Shown: piece by piece, positions 51,392 through 59,877 of the stretch
Layout: each line of letters starts with the position of its first letter
Numbering within the stretch: position 1 is the stretch's first letter
NCBI RefSeq assembly: GCF_900142925.1
Contig: NZ_FRCN01000010.1
Span: 310,001 to 374,000 of the forward strand
Direction of reading: 5' to 3'
DNA length: 64,000 bases
Source: Chitinophaga sp. CF418
GTDB lineage: Bacteria > Bacteroidota > Bacteroidia > Chitinophagales > Chitinophagaceae
Notes under the pieces: generated by a model
Database searches by the model: none
Told to the model about the DNA's origin: nothing
Seen by the model: only the letters and a program-made list of their open reading frames with translations
Program-made: the position numbers and the translations under genes

Positions 51392-51482
51392 GTAACTTAT
51401 AGGTTATAGAAGGTAAATATAAAAATTATCTTTACAGAAATGAACTGCTGAATGTTCCTGAATCATTATTTTTGTATCTAAT

Positions 51483-52346
51483 ATGTACACGAGAAAAACC
51501 ATTTTATTGCTTTTCACAGCATTGTTTGGGTTAAAGCTGTCTGTTTCCGCCCAATACTATTACCAGGACATCGTCAATACCGCCCGTACCGAGGCAAATA
51601 TGGCCCTGCTAAAGGAAAATAAGATCCTTGTACAACTGGTTCAGAGCTTTGACGCCAACCAGGAATCTGATAACGATTTCCGCTGCCAGCGTGAAATACA
51701 GGCCAATTACCGGCAGATCCGGTCCACGACTGTCTCCCGTGCTACCGGCTATTCCGTAATGACTTCCTACTTTTCTGCCAAGGGTAAACTGACGAAAACC
51801 ATAGACAGTACCCGCAGCGTTATTACGACTGTAATTTACATGCGTAATACCAACGATACCAGCGCGAAGATCAGGGAAGTATATCTTACCTCTTATGAGC
51901 CGAAATCCAAGTATAAATTCACCGAAACACGGCGTTATCAATACGACAGCCTGGGGCGGTTATCGCAAATGGTTCATTTTCACGGCGATAGAGTGGAAGA
52001 TTCGACCACTGTACAATTTACGCTGGATTCACTGGGACTAGTGGCTGAAGAGATCGAAACAGGCAAGGGAGCCAGCGGCAGGCGGATCTATTACAAGTAC
52101 AATGACCAGAATTTGTTGACGGATATCGTCCGCTACTCTCCTACCCGGAAGAAAATGCTACCGGACTATATTTTCGACTATGATGCCAAAAACAGGATCG
52201 GCGCTATGACCACTGTGAATGGCGAGACGGCTACTTATACTATCTGGAGGTATACATATGACGAGAAAGGGCTTCCTCTTCAGGAAGAGTGCTATGGAAA
52301 AAAGAAGGAGCTGATGGGCACCGTGCGGTACAAGTACCGGAGATGA
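51483..52346 (+). CDS. Secreted YD-repeat-like protein
   Basis: This 287-residue exported protein has a signal peptide (MYTRKTILLLFTALFGLKLS, cleaved near SAQ). The mature part is beta-rich, with spaced Y-x-Y-D motifs reminiscent of single YD repeats: RRYQYDSLGRLSQM, YKYNDQNLLTDIV, IFDYDAKNRIGAMT, and RYTYDEKGLPLQEE. Such single-chain repeats occur in many Bacteroidota surface proteins of unknown role. It is monocistronic and has its own terminator. Confidence 0.75.
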   Translation: MYTRKTILLLFTALFGLKLSVSAQYYYQDIVNTARTEANMALLKENKILVQLVQSFDANQESDNDFRCQREIQANYRQIRSTTVSRATGYSVMTSYFSAKGKLTKTIDSTRSVITTVIYMRNTNDTSAKIREVYLTSYEPKSKYKFTETRRYQYDSLGRLSQMVHFHGDRVEDSTTVQFTLDSLGLVAEEIETGKGASGRRIYYKYNDQNLLTDIVRYSPTRKKMLPDYIFDYDAKNRIGAMTTVNGETATYTIWRYTYDEKGLPLQEECYGKKKELMGTVRYKYRR

Positions 52347-52361
52347 TATTAAAGTATTCAG

Positions 52362-52399
52362 AAAGGCGTTCTGTAAGGCACAGGACGCCTTTTTTTATT
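52362..52399 (+). terminator. Intrinsic terminator behind the YD-like gene
   Basis: AAAGGCGTTCTG (52362-52373) pairs with CAGGACGCCTTT (52381-52392) with one wobble, followed by a T run. Confidence 0.9.
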
Positions 52400-52418
52400 T
52401 CAGGGAGGTATCTATCCG

Positions 52419-52500
52419 GCTGGGTATAAAACCCGGCAATTAGGGCATTAAAAATGCCGCGGAGCTCCCGGGGTTCCCCCCGCGCCACAAATACAGGGGC
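52419..52500. other. Cluster of three short hairpins in non-coding DNA
   Basis: In order there are CCGG(CT)GGGT/ACCCGG, AGGGCAT/ATGCC and CGCGGAGCTCC..GGGGTTCCCCCCGCG-type stems within about 80 bases. The stretch is GC-rich compared with its flanks and has no open frame of note. It may be a REP-like array or decayed terminators. Confidence 0.45.
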
Positions 52501-52553
52501 ATCTAACGGAGTCCTATTATGTTTTGTTAATGACGTTTGGTACCTGATAAACG

Positions 52554-53378
52554 TTATGAAGCTGTTTGTTGCAGCGTATAGAGGTCAAAATAATCGTACA
52601 GCGCAGCCAGTTTTTCGAGGTGGGCCGTATTATGTGGATCAAAATTCTCTTTCTGTACAATGAGGATATAACCGCCGCCGGGAAGCTTTTCTATTACTTC
52701 AAAAGCAGCCTGTTTTATTTTGTCTTCACCCACCGTTTTTACCTGATCCTCATTCCAATAGTTAAACCAGTAAATAGCAGGGGGTATTTCCAGTGGATCA
52801 AAGAGTCCCGGAGCCATGACCTTTCCGATACGTGCAGTAAGATGCTCGGGCGTTTTTACAACGATATCCGGCGTAGATATTTCCTCATCCATTTCCACTT
52901 CTCCGTAAAAGGAAGCGAAGGAGATCAATGTTTCCAGTTCGGTATCGTATACAGCTGCATACCTGGCCTTATAAGCATTAATGGCGGTAACAAAGAAACG
53001 GTGAAATTCGTCGTAAGAGAAGTGCCCCTCAGGCTGCAGTAATGGCTTACCGCTGCGGAAGCTGAAGGCTGCATTGTCTTCATTGGTATATTCGAAGGGA
53101 TCTGTATGCACCAATGTAAATAAGGATGTATCCTTACCTGTAGACAGGATCACATCCCTGTCAAAATCTCCGTCGCTCCAGTGTTTTTCCAGCTCAGCGA
53201 AAGCCTGCTTCAACTCTTCTGCTGAAACGTAGTCATTGAACTTAGCGCCGTCAAACACGTAGCGCAGCTGGGTAGCCTGACTGTGCTCATTACAGGCTTG
53301 TACAAGGTCCAGAAAACGATAAAGGGAATCGGCCTCCTTCGGGCGGAACAGTTGTAAGGTGCTTGTTTGCAGTAACAT
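52554..53378 (-). CDS. Protein of unknown function, possibly immunity-like
   Basis: This 274-residue protein starts at the Met at 53378 (MLLQTSTLQLFRPKEADSLY). An upstream in-frame Met would give a Phe-rich leader and overlap the terminator. It is soluble and acidic. The second half, PGLFDPLEIPPAIYWFNYWN and LPGGGYILIVQKENFDPHNT, faintly recalls the Imm52 immunity-protein pattern, but I do not claim the family. It lies downstream of the DUF3037/HipA-like pair on the same strand, separated by a terminator. Confidence 0.55.
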   Translation of the reverse strand: MLLQTSTLQLFRPKEADSLYRFLDLVQACNEHSQATQLRYVFDGAKFNDYVSAEELKQAFAELEKHWSDGDFDRDVILSTGKDTSLFTLVHTDPFEYTNEDNAAFSFRSGKPLLQPEGHFSYDEFHRFFVTAINAYKARYAAVYDTELETLISFASFYGEVEMDEEISTPDIVVKTPEHLTARIGKVMAPGLFDPLEIPPAIYWFNYWNEDQVKTVGEDKIKQAAFEVIEKLPGGGYILIVQKENFDPHNTAHLEKLAALYDYFDLYTLQQTAS

Positions 53379-53423
53379 GGAGCAATGGGGTTTTGCTGTA
53401 AATCTAAATAAAAACAAGGTACG

Positions 53424-53463
53424 AAAAAGAGGGTGTAGAAAAGTTAACATACACCCTCTTTTT
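53424..53463 (-). terminator. Terminator of the HipA-like/DUF3037 operon
   Basis: AAAAAGAGGGTGTA (53424-53437) pairs perfectly with TACACCCTCTTTTT (53450-53463). On the minus strand it follows the DUF3037 stop by five bases and is T-rich on both sides. Confidence 0.9.
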
Positions 53464-53468
53464 ATGTA

Positions 53469-53864
53469 TTACAATACCAGTTGTTCATGTAGTCTGATCA
53501 AGGCCTTACCGGGATCGTCGCAGAAACCGGGATGTACCTTTCCCGCCTGTACAACTGTACTCCGGGTAGCAGTCAGCCAACGAAAGCGGGAAGCAAGATC
53601 GAGCTGTCCTATCGGACCGGCCTGCTTGCCTCCTTTTGCAATGCATTCAAAAGCCTCCAGGTAGGTCTTTACTTCACTGATATCTATATCCGGAGAAAAA
53701 GCACGCAAGCGGTCTTCATTCAGCGTAATCATCACCTGTAAGAACCTTTGTTGTTTGCAATAGAGAATGACACCGGCATTGAGAAACTCTTCCCGTTCCA
53801 CTCTCGGCATAACGCGGATGACAGCGTACTCAAATAAGTGTTTTTCTTGCATTTTGCGCTTCAT
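53469..53864 (-). CDS. DUF3037 protein
   Basis: This 131-residue protein has the DUF3037 pattern LFEYAVIRVMPRVEREEFLN, NAGVILYCKQQRFLQVMI, and FRWLTATRSTVVQAGKVHPG. DUF3037 has no known activity. It follows a HipA-like kinase gene and overlaps it by 35 bases from the ATG at 53864, or by 23 from the second Met at 53852. This pairing recurs in many genomes as far as I recall. The overlap points to a joint function, perhaps as substrate, inhibitor or partner of the kinase. Confidence 0.88.
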   Translation of the reverse strand: MKRKMQEKHLFEYAVIRVMPRVEREEFLNAGVILYCKQQRFLQVMITLNEDRLRAFSPDIDISEVKTYLEAFECIAKGGKQAGPIGQLDLASRFRWLTATRSTVVQAGKVHPGFCDDPGKALIRLHEQLVL

Positions 53865-54636
53865 TTACAAATATTCCGGAATTGGCTATCCGGGTGATCA
53901 AAAAATCTGCATATACTGCTCTTATTTCATCTGGCGTACCATGATGGGATAATGTCAGCAACCATTCATCGGGCACTACGGAAATGACAGCACGAATCTG
54001 TTCAGGCGTCAGGATCTCACGGAAGGCGGCATCTACTTTATCCAGTCCGTCTGCCTGGGGTAGCAAAACATGGTCTTTTACCTGTACGAAGGGGCGTTTA
54101 GCCTGTTCCTGCCAGTTATCCCAGGAGTGGTGGAAATACAGGGAAGCGCCATGATCGATGAGCCATAATTCCTTATGCCACATGAGCATATTGGTATTAC
54201 GGGCGGTACGGTCAACGTTGGTCAGCAGGCAGTCCAGCCATACAATACGGGAAGCTGTCAGCGGATCAATCACTGCAACCGTAGGATCATAGGTAATAGC
54301 GCCAGAGAGGTAATGCAGGGCCAGATTAAGCCCTTCACTGGCCTTCAGCAGGTCCTGGATCTCTTCATCCGGCTCGGTACGGCCGAAAGCATTATCGAGA
54401 TTGGCAAAAACGATCTCCGGCACCTTCATGCCTAATCTGCGGGCTATCTCTCCTCCGATCAATTCAGCAATCAATGCCTTTATGCCTTGCCCAGCGCCAC
54501 GGAACTTCAGTACGTACAGGAACCCATCATCTGCCTCGGCGATAGCCGGTAAAGAGCCTCCTTCACGCAATGGAGTCACATACCTGGTCACGTTGACAGT
54601 TCTCAGTTCGGGTTGTTTACTCATCATTGAATTCAT
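53830..54636 (-). CDS. HipA-like kinase (HipA_2 type)
   Basis: This 268-residue protein keeps a compact kinase core like that of HipA: a Lys strand VLKFRGAGQGIKALIAELIG (Lys44), a catalytic loop LLTNVDRTARNTNML (Asp142, Asn147), and a DFG-like LIDHGASLYF (Asp161). HipA kinases phosphorylate a translation factor and act as toxins with HipB, but this shorter group lacks the HipA N-domain and no HipB-like repressor is present. Three in-frame Met codons at the N-terminus (54636, 54627, 54624) leave the start uncertain. The overlapping DUF3037 gene is its natural partner. A toxin role is not established. Confidence 0.83.
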   Translation of the reverse strand: MNSMMSKQPELRTVNVTRYVTPLREGGSLPAIAEADDGFLYVLKFRGAGQGIKALIAELIGGEIARRLGMKVPEIVFANLDNAFGRTEPDEEIQDLLKASEGLNLALHYLSGAITYDPTVAVIDPLTASRIVWLDCLLTNVDRTARNTNMLMWHKELWLIDHGASLYFHHSWDNWQEQAKRPFVQVKDHVLLPQADGLDKVDAAFREILTPEQIRAVISVVPDEWLLTLSHHGTPDEIRAVYADFLITRIANSGIFVNEAQNARKTLI

Positions 54637-54649
54637 ATTTACGCAAATA

Positions 54650-54680
54650 ATAACCGGCAGTTTTTGACGCTGCCGGTTAT
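54650..54680 (-). terminator. Terminator behind the TPR gene
   Basis: ATAACCGGCAG (54650-54660) pairs with CTGCCGGTTAT (54670-54680) across nine bases. It lies between the TPR stop and the HipA-like start on the minus strand. Confidence 0.8.
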
Positions 54681-54738
54681 CAAAGCCGCATAAAATTAAG
54701 CCTATTTAAGGTGCCGAGCAAGGTATATAGAGAAGGAC

Positions 54739-55881
54739 TTATTTCTGAATGCGGGTTTTCAGATAGTTATAAATTTCTTTTTCCTCCGGCGTTTCCCCTT
54801 TGTACAGCTGGATATAACGTTTGTAATAGCGTGTGGCCATAGCGTCGTTCTTCAAATGAGCATCGTAGATACGACCTATACTATATTGTTTCAGCGGCTG
54901 ATGGAACATATAGTAGGCTGTATCCAGACTGGCGATGGCAGGCTTGTATTGACCCAATGCCTCATAGTTGATGGACATACCTGTATAGTAGTTATCCAGG
55001 CTGGCCGACTTTGCCATATTGATACAGATCTGCAGCAGCTCATTGCTTTCCTGGTACTTTTTCAGTTGTGTATAGGCCATAGCGGCATAATAGATGATAT
55101 TTTCAGAACTGGCATTCCGCGCATTGAGGTAGTCATTCACGGCTATGCAATCTTCGTATTTTTTGAGGTTATAAGCCGCTGCGGAGACATAGATGAAGGT
55201 ATTGGAGGAAGAGATGTTCAGCTGTTTCAGCTTCTCCCCCAATATGAGGGCGCGCTGATAATCCTTCAGCAGGTAGGAGGTCCGGGCGCCAGTCATCAGG
55301 ACGATTGCAGACGAGGAATCTATGGCCAGGAAAGTGTTTATCAGTGTGTCTGCTGCGCCAAAGCGCTTTTTCTCTATCCATTCTTCTGCCAGCCGGGAAA
55401 CGACCTTAGGATCGTAAGGATTTAGCGAATAAGCTTTATTCAACCAGGCAAAACCGGAGTCCTGCTGCAGGGCCGTAAGTGCAGCGAAGCCCAGCTGCTT
55501 CCAGGCAATGGCGCTCTGAGGACGGAGTACGACCACTTTTTTATAGTGTTCTACAGCAGTCAGCGGACGTTCCTGTTGCAGATTGATCACAGCCAGGCAC
55601 TGGTGGGCAGTGAGGTGATTACTGTCCAGCTGCAAGACCTTTTCGTAATAATTTACCGCCTCCGGCACCTTTCCCGCCTGGTAATACGTATAAGCCAGCA
55701 GCGCTACCTGACGGGCGTCATTACTGTCTACCGCCGGCCGGAGATACGCAATAGCTTCGTCGTACTGCTGGTCCTGCAGGTATTCCATTACACGGTTCCT
55801 GTTCACCGAAGATTGGGCAAGGGTCCTGGTCGTGTTGCTTAACAGAAAAAGCAGACATAATATCCTGTACAGGTTGTTCAT
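54739..55881 (-). CDS. Secreted TPR-repeat protein
   Basis: This 380-residue exported protein begins with a signal peptide (MNNLYRILCLLFLLSNTTRT, cleaved near LAQ). About eight TPR-like helix pairs follow, for example QVALLAYTYYQAGKVPEAVN, HLTAHQCLAVINLQQERPLT and SAIAWKQLGFAALTALQQDS. The tail (ATRYYKRYIQLYKGETPEEK) is also TPR-like. It would act as a periplasmic or surface adaptor. Partner unknown. Confidence 0.85.
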   Translation of the reverse strand: MNNLYRILCLLFLLSNTTRTLAQSSVNRNRVMEYLQDQQYDEAIAYLRPAVDSNDARQVALLAYTYYQAGKVPEAVNYYEKVLQLDSNHLTAHQCLAVINLQQERPLTAVEHYKKVVVLRPQSAIAWKQLGFAALTALQQDSGFAWLNKAYSLNPYDPKVVSRLAEEWIEKKRFGAADTLINTFLAIDSSSAIVLMTGARTSYLLKDYQRALILGEKLKQLNISSSNTFIYVSAAAYNLKKYEDCIAVNDYLNARNASSENIIYYAAMAYTQLKKYQESNELLQICINMAKSASLDNYYTGMSINYEALGQYKPAIASLDTAYYMFHQPLKQYSIGRIYDAHLKNDAMATRYYKRYIQLYKGETPEEKEIYNYLKTRIQK

Positions 55882-56168
55882 TTTATATTACTATTTGACC
55901 TTAAAACTAAATATATAGTTTTAAAAAGAAAAATTTAGTTGATGTATTTATACCAGACCTCAACTATTTGATATTGAGCGTATTGATAGATTTACAAGCA
56001 GCGTTATAAGCAAGCGGGCGGCATTCATGCCTGGGCAGGAACCGGAAAAAGCTATCCGGGGGAGGCCTTATTACTGACCGTCAAATAAATCGCAATGTCA
56101 GGCAACCCAAGGACTGATCTATCCGTATTAATAAAATAGATTACCCCTTCATTAAATAAATATCCGTT

Positions 56169-56591
56169 ATGAAAAGGAGCAGCTGGTTACTCGCAATGCT
56201 ATTATCTGCATGTATGCTGTCATGCAGTAATGACGATAAAAATGCTACGCCAACCGTTGATACGGGGGCACCTACAACTGGTACCTGGCGGGTAACACTG
56301 TTCTCTGAGCGGGGCAATAATGAAACCAGCGATTTCAACGGCTATATTTTCACGTTTGACAGCAACGGGGCTGCACTCGCATCTCTGAGTAGTACGAACA
56401 GGCATGGAACATGGAGCATCAACAGCAGTGCTACGGAATTTAATCTTGATTTTGGCGCGAAAAGCGATGCCAATAAGCCTTTGGGAGAGCTGACAGATGA
56501 TTGGAAAATTATATCGATAACCAGTACAGAGATCAAACTAAAAGATGATAATGATGCCAGCGACGAATTTTTGACCTTTAACCAGAATTAA
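56169..56591 (+). CDS. Small lipoprotein with beta-sandwich-like domain
   Basis: This 140-residue lipoprotein has lipobox MLSC (Cys19) followed by SNDDKNATPTVD. The domain (GTWRVTLFSERGNNETSDFN, GYIFTFDSNGAALASLSSTN, GTWSINSSATEFNLDFG) looks like the lipocalin-like or DUF5004-type folds frequent in Bacteroidota lipoproteins, though no family is assigned. It stands alone between convergent genes. Confidence 0.72.
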   Translation: MKRSSWLLAMLLSACMLSCSNDDKNATPTVDTGAPTTGTWRVTLFSERGNNETSDFNGYIFTFDSNGAALASLSSTNRHGTWSINSSATEFNLDFGAKSDANKPLGELTDDWKIISITSTEIKLKDDNDASDEFLTFNQN

Positions 56592-56702
56592 CCCCTGCCC
56601 TATCCTATCCGCGGCAGGCTATCTGTGCAAACGGGTGGCCTGTTCTTTTTTTCAGACAACGGAGAGCTGGTTGTCTTCACTCTCCGTTGCCTGTTATTGC
56701 GT

Positions 56703-57515
56703 TTATTTCAGCGTAAAACTACGTTCTTTAGCAATAGCGCTAAAGAGGGTTGCTTCCTCTTCCTTCGCTTCAGCCAGCACTTCTTTTTCTGCAAACAGCG
56801 ACTTTGTTACGGCAGGCCGTTTCAGGATAACAGTTTGCAAACCGTAGCGTACATCCAGTGAATAGTCTTCAGCACTGGTATAAAGCTGGCCATTCAGATT
56901 AACACCAAAAGCACCTCCTTTAGCTCCCGCGGTGAACTTGGTATATTTACGACGGATAATATATTTCTGCACAAAGCCTATCACCGCATACACGTAACAC
57001 ACAGCGGGATCGTCGAGGATGCTGGCTTTATTGTTAGTCATCCAGGACTGCACTCCTTTATCCCAGGACCCGCTGTCACGATTGACCAAGCCCGTTGCCT
57101 GATCAAAGACCATCAGACTGAAAGATGATTCTCCTTCAAACTCGGCGGTCAGGTAATTCAGAAAACTTACCTCTACAGCCAGTTTCTGATCTACCAGGAT
57201 AGACTGCCGTTTGATAGGCTCCTTAATCTTGGAGGTTTCATCAATCTCAATACCGGGAATTTTAAACGCAGAGAATTCTATGGACGCGTTCTCCGTATTG
57301 GCAATAGTAGGGCAATCGGCCTGTGTTTTCCTGATCTCAAGTACTGTTCCCAGAAGGGCATATGGATTACCGATATAAGCATCTGCTCCAACGTAAAGCA
57401 TGTTATTCTGTAAAGCCAGCATCTTCTGTGCTTCTATAACAGATGGGATCTTTTTTGATTCGGCAACTTCATTATTCATTGCCTCATTGATGTGGTCTGT
57501 GGAATTATTTCCCAT
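56703..57515 (-). CDS. Protein of unknown function, 270 residues
   Basis: The Met at 57515 (MGNNSTDHINEAMNNEVAES) is preferred; the frame extends to 57662 but that part looks non-coding. No signal peptide is seen. The chain is mixed: QKMLALQNNMLYVGADAYIG, NYLTAEFEGESSFSLMVFDQ, CYVYAVIGFVQKYIIRRKYT, GGAFGVNLNGQLYTSAEDYS. The central aromatic and glycine-rich strands could suit a beta-rich, membrane-active or capsule-like protein, but nothing is diagnostic. I do not recognise it. Confidence 0.6.
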   Translation of the reverse strand: MGNNSTDHINEAMNNEVAESKKIPSVIEAQKMLALQNNMLYVGADAYIGNPYALLGTVLEIRKTQADCPTIANTENASIEFSAFKIPGIEIDETSKIKEPIKRQSILVDQKLAVEVSFLNYLTAEFEGESSFSLMVFDQATGLVNRDSGSWDKGVQSWMTNNKASILDDPAVCYVYAVIGFVQKYIIRRKYTKFTAGAKGGAFGVNLNGQLYTSAEDYSLDVRYGLQTVILKRPAVTKSLFAEKEVLAEAKEEEATLFSAIAKERSFTLK

Positions 57516-57751
57516 AGTAAAATGATTTAAGTATGTGTCTAAAGGGGTTACCCGTTTGGAGGTACATGTTTTATTGGGAGTATAACTAAAGTACGGTTTT
57601 CCAGGGAGAAAACAAGTGCCTGGGCTCAAAAGCAATGAGCTTATAGCAGTGGCAACAATCACTTAATGAAACTTTGGGGCAAAATAAACTCCTTCAAAGT
57701 ACTGATATGTTCTTAATATGCTATCAGCATTCAAGGTTAACGCACACTATC

Positions 57752-57913
57752 TTAAAGCTTATCTTTCCGCCTTTGTTGTTCATCAATTTCCTCCTCTACG
57801 GGATCCTCTTTCAGTAGTTTTTTCTGATCTCTGCGATTTTTCTTTATCAGGAAGACAATGAGTGCTATCGCCAGGGCAGCAATGACAATTGTAGTTATAT
57901 TAACGTATTGCAT
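57752..57913 (-). CDS. 53-residue single-helix membrane protein
   Basis: Starting at the ATG complementary to 57911-57913, this short gene encodes MQYVNITTIVIAALAIALIV and then FLIKKNRRDQKKLLKEDP with a charged EEEIDEQQRRKDKL tail. One N-terminal membrane helix and a cytoplasmic basic-then-acidic tail are clear. The clean helix-plus-tail design supports a real small membrane protein. Role unknown. Confidence 0.65.
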   Translation of the reverse strand: MQYVNITTIVIAALAIALIVFLIKKNRRDQKKLLKEDPVEEEIDEQQRRKDKL

Positions 57914-58055
57914 GATGGATCGTTAAAATGGTGAAAACAGGCGTTGAGGAACTGTTGGCTCTGCCATAATGGCCTTGTATATAATTCTCTTTCTCCTAAG
58001 TAAAGTTATTATCTATTAGTTAACTTCATAAGGTCCCTTCATAAATACCATTACC

Positions 58056-58544
58056 ATGTATCCATTAGTAGTAACCCTTTATTGTTTGTTGTCCACTTCC
58101 CTCTTTGCACAAACGCCTGTTGACAGTAGCCGTATCCATGCTGAGAAAATGAATAAGATCTTCCAGGAAGAGGTCATTCCATACCTGGAGTCAAGAGATA
58201 GTACGCCCGACTGGGCGACCTTCGGCAAGCACCTGATATCGCTTTATGGAGACACGGGCGAAGAGGTCCTTCTGATGAGTCAGACCATCTACAGTATGCA
58301 GCGCGAAGATTGGGCCAATTTTTCCAGCGCCATTATTCCCTATGCAAAGAAATACGGGAATACTATTCCAGCTAAGCAGCGTCATGCATTCAGTCAGTAC
58401 ATAAGCAGGAATGCCCAACTGTTGTATCAGTCGGGGCGCCGGGAAGAAGGCATCAGATGGCAGATATTAGCATTGCCCCTGGCGGAGGAAACAGAGCATG
58501 CTGGCATGCTTGATACGATAGAGAAAATGAAACGAGGCGAATAA
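58056..58544 (+). CDS. Secreted protein of unknown function
   Basis: This 162-residue exported protein begins with a signal peptide (MYPLVVTLYCLLSTSLFAQ). The mature part is helical (SSRIHAEKMNKIFQEEVIPY, DTGEEVLLMSQTIYSM, REEGIRWQILALPLAEETEH) and resembles the thioredoxin-associated helical domains often found near TlpA proteins, but no family is assigned. Confidence 0.7.
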   Translation: MYPLVVTLYCLLSTSLFAQTPVDSSRIHAEKMNKIFQEEVIPYLESRDSTPDWATFGKHLISLYGDTGEEVLLMSQTIYSMQREDWANFSSAIIPYAKKYGNTIPAKQRHAFSQYISRNAQLLYQSGRREEGIRWQILALPLAEETEHAGMLDTIEKMKRGE

Positions 58545-58723
58545 TTGCGCCTTCTTTATGGCATGCGGTTTCTTATCTCACTAAACAAATCGGTCATTTG
58601 AATTGTTGAGTTTATCTACGTAGTTAATTACCCCTTAAACTACGTTAAGAGTTCTTAAGATAGTTCTCTTGTATCACATCTATTGCTAAAGCATTTTTAC
58701 TGTTCAACAAAAACTCACATTCG

Positions 58724-59251
58724 ATGAAAGCACTTAAGTTCATTCAAGTATTCACACTGTTCCTTGGATTATCCAGCATTGCCATTGCCCAATCCAGCGA
58801 AGAAATGGTAAAAGAATGGGAACGGGCCAAAGCCTACACTAAAGAATATCTGGATGCTATGCCTGAGAAAGATTATTCTTTGAAGCCAAAGCCGGAAATG
58901 CGCTCCTTTGCGGAACAGATGCTTCATATTACAGATGGAAACTATGGTCTGGTTACTGCGGCTACCGGTGAAAAAAGTCCACACGATATGGGAGAAATGG
59001 AAAAATCAGCCGATAAATCAAAGGCTGCTGTAATGAAGGCGGTGATGGATGGGTATGACTTTGTAATCAATGATATCAAAAGCCTACCTGCAGATAAACT
59101 GGATGAAAAAGTCACGCTATTCGGCAAATTCGATATGACCAGGAGAGTTGCGTTAGAAAAAGCATTTGAGCATCAGACACATCACCGTGGACAAACTACT
59201 GTATATCTGCGCCTTGCTGGTGTTAAACCTCCTGAAGAAAAACTCTTTTAA
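58724..59251 (+). CDS. Exported DinB/YfiT-like four-helix protein
   Basis: This 175-residue protein has a signal peptide (MKALKFIQVFTLFLGLSSIA, cleaved after IAQ), unusual but known for DinB-like proteins in Bacteroidota. The DinB metal triad is visible: His in QMLHITDGN and the pair in EHQTHHRGQ near the C-terminus. Family members are metal-dependent thiol transferases or of unknown role. A periplasmic location makes bacillithiol use unlikely. It precedes an HxlR regulator. Confidence 0.88.
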   Translation: MKALKFIQVFTLFLGLSSIAIAQSSEEMVKEWERAKAYTKEYLDAMPEKDYSLKPKPEMRSFAEQMLHITDGNYGLVTAATGEKSPHDMGEMEKSADKSKAAVMKAVMDGYDFVINDIKSLPADKLDEKVTLFGKFDMTRRVALEKAFEHQTHHRGQTTVYLRLAGVKPPEEKLF

Positions 59252-59408
59252 TCCAATACCACCACTTTTTCAGTCCTGTCGATCACTGAGAGTAATCAGC
59301 CAATGACGAAATCAGGTACGATCCGGCAGGATTGAAAAATATTTATATTGCATAACAAAGGCAAACCGGTAAGATCTGCCGGATTGCCAATAACCCAAAT
59401 TAAATGTT

Positions 59409-59810
59409 ATGCAGACATACGAAAGAAAGACTCCTGAAGACCTGGATTGTGGCGTCACTGTATTCATGAAAGTACTTGGTGCAAAATGGAAACCCTGTAT
59501 TGTAGATCTTATCAGCAGAGGGTACAAAAGGCCCAGTGAAATACATAAACAACTTATTGCCGCTACACCAAGAGTAGTTGATATGCAGCTAAGAGAGCTT
59601 GAATCTTACGGCATTGTCACAAAGAAAGTACGGAAAGGATTTCCATTACATGTTGACTATTCCCTTACCGATATGGGTAAAAGCCTGCTTCCTGTCATTG
59701 TCTCCATGGATCAGTGGGGTGCGGCCTATTCGGGGAAAGTTAAAAAGGTAAATTCCGGACGACAATCTTCCCGGCAATACTCGTCCTGCCTGGTTCCCGC
59801 TACCGAATAA
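59409..59810 (+). CDS. HxlR-family transcriptional regulator
   Basis: This 133-residue winged-helix protein has the HxlR opening DCGVTVFMKVLGAKWKPCIV with the conserved Cys. The recognition region is RPSEIHKQLIAATPRVVDMQ and the wing LRELESYGIVTKKVRKGFPL. HxlR proteins often sense electrophiles or redox change through the Cys. A DUF2306 membrane protein follows 67 bases later on the same strand and may be its target. Confidence 0.92.
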   Translation: MQTYERKTPEDLDCGVTVFMKVLGAKWKPCIVDLISRGYKRPSEIHKQLIAATPRVVDMQLRELESYGIVTKKVRKGFPLHVDYSLTDMGKSLLPVIVSMDQWGAAYSGKVKKVNSGRQSSRQYSSCLVPATE

Positions 59811-59877
59811 TTTTTCGGTTATTGATTTCAACAGTCCCCTTATTGAATTTTGTGTTCAATTAATGACATAATTGAAC

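Noticed and set aside
57516..57662. Longer N-terminus for the unknown 270-residue protein
   Set aside because: The extension is rich in Cys/Pro/Ser without conserved pattern and covers the likely promoter region.
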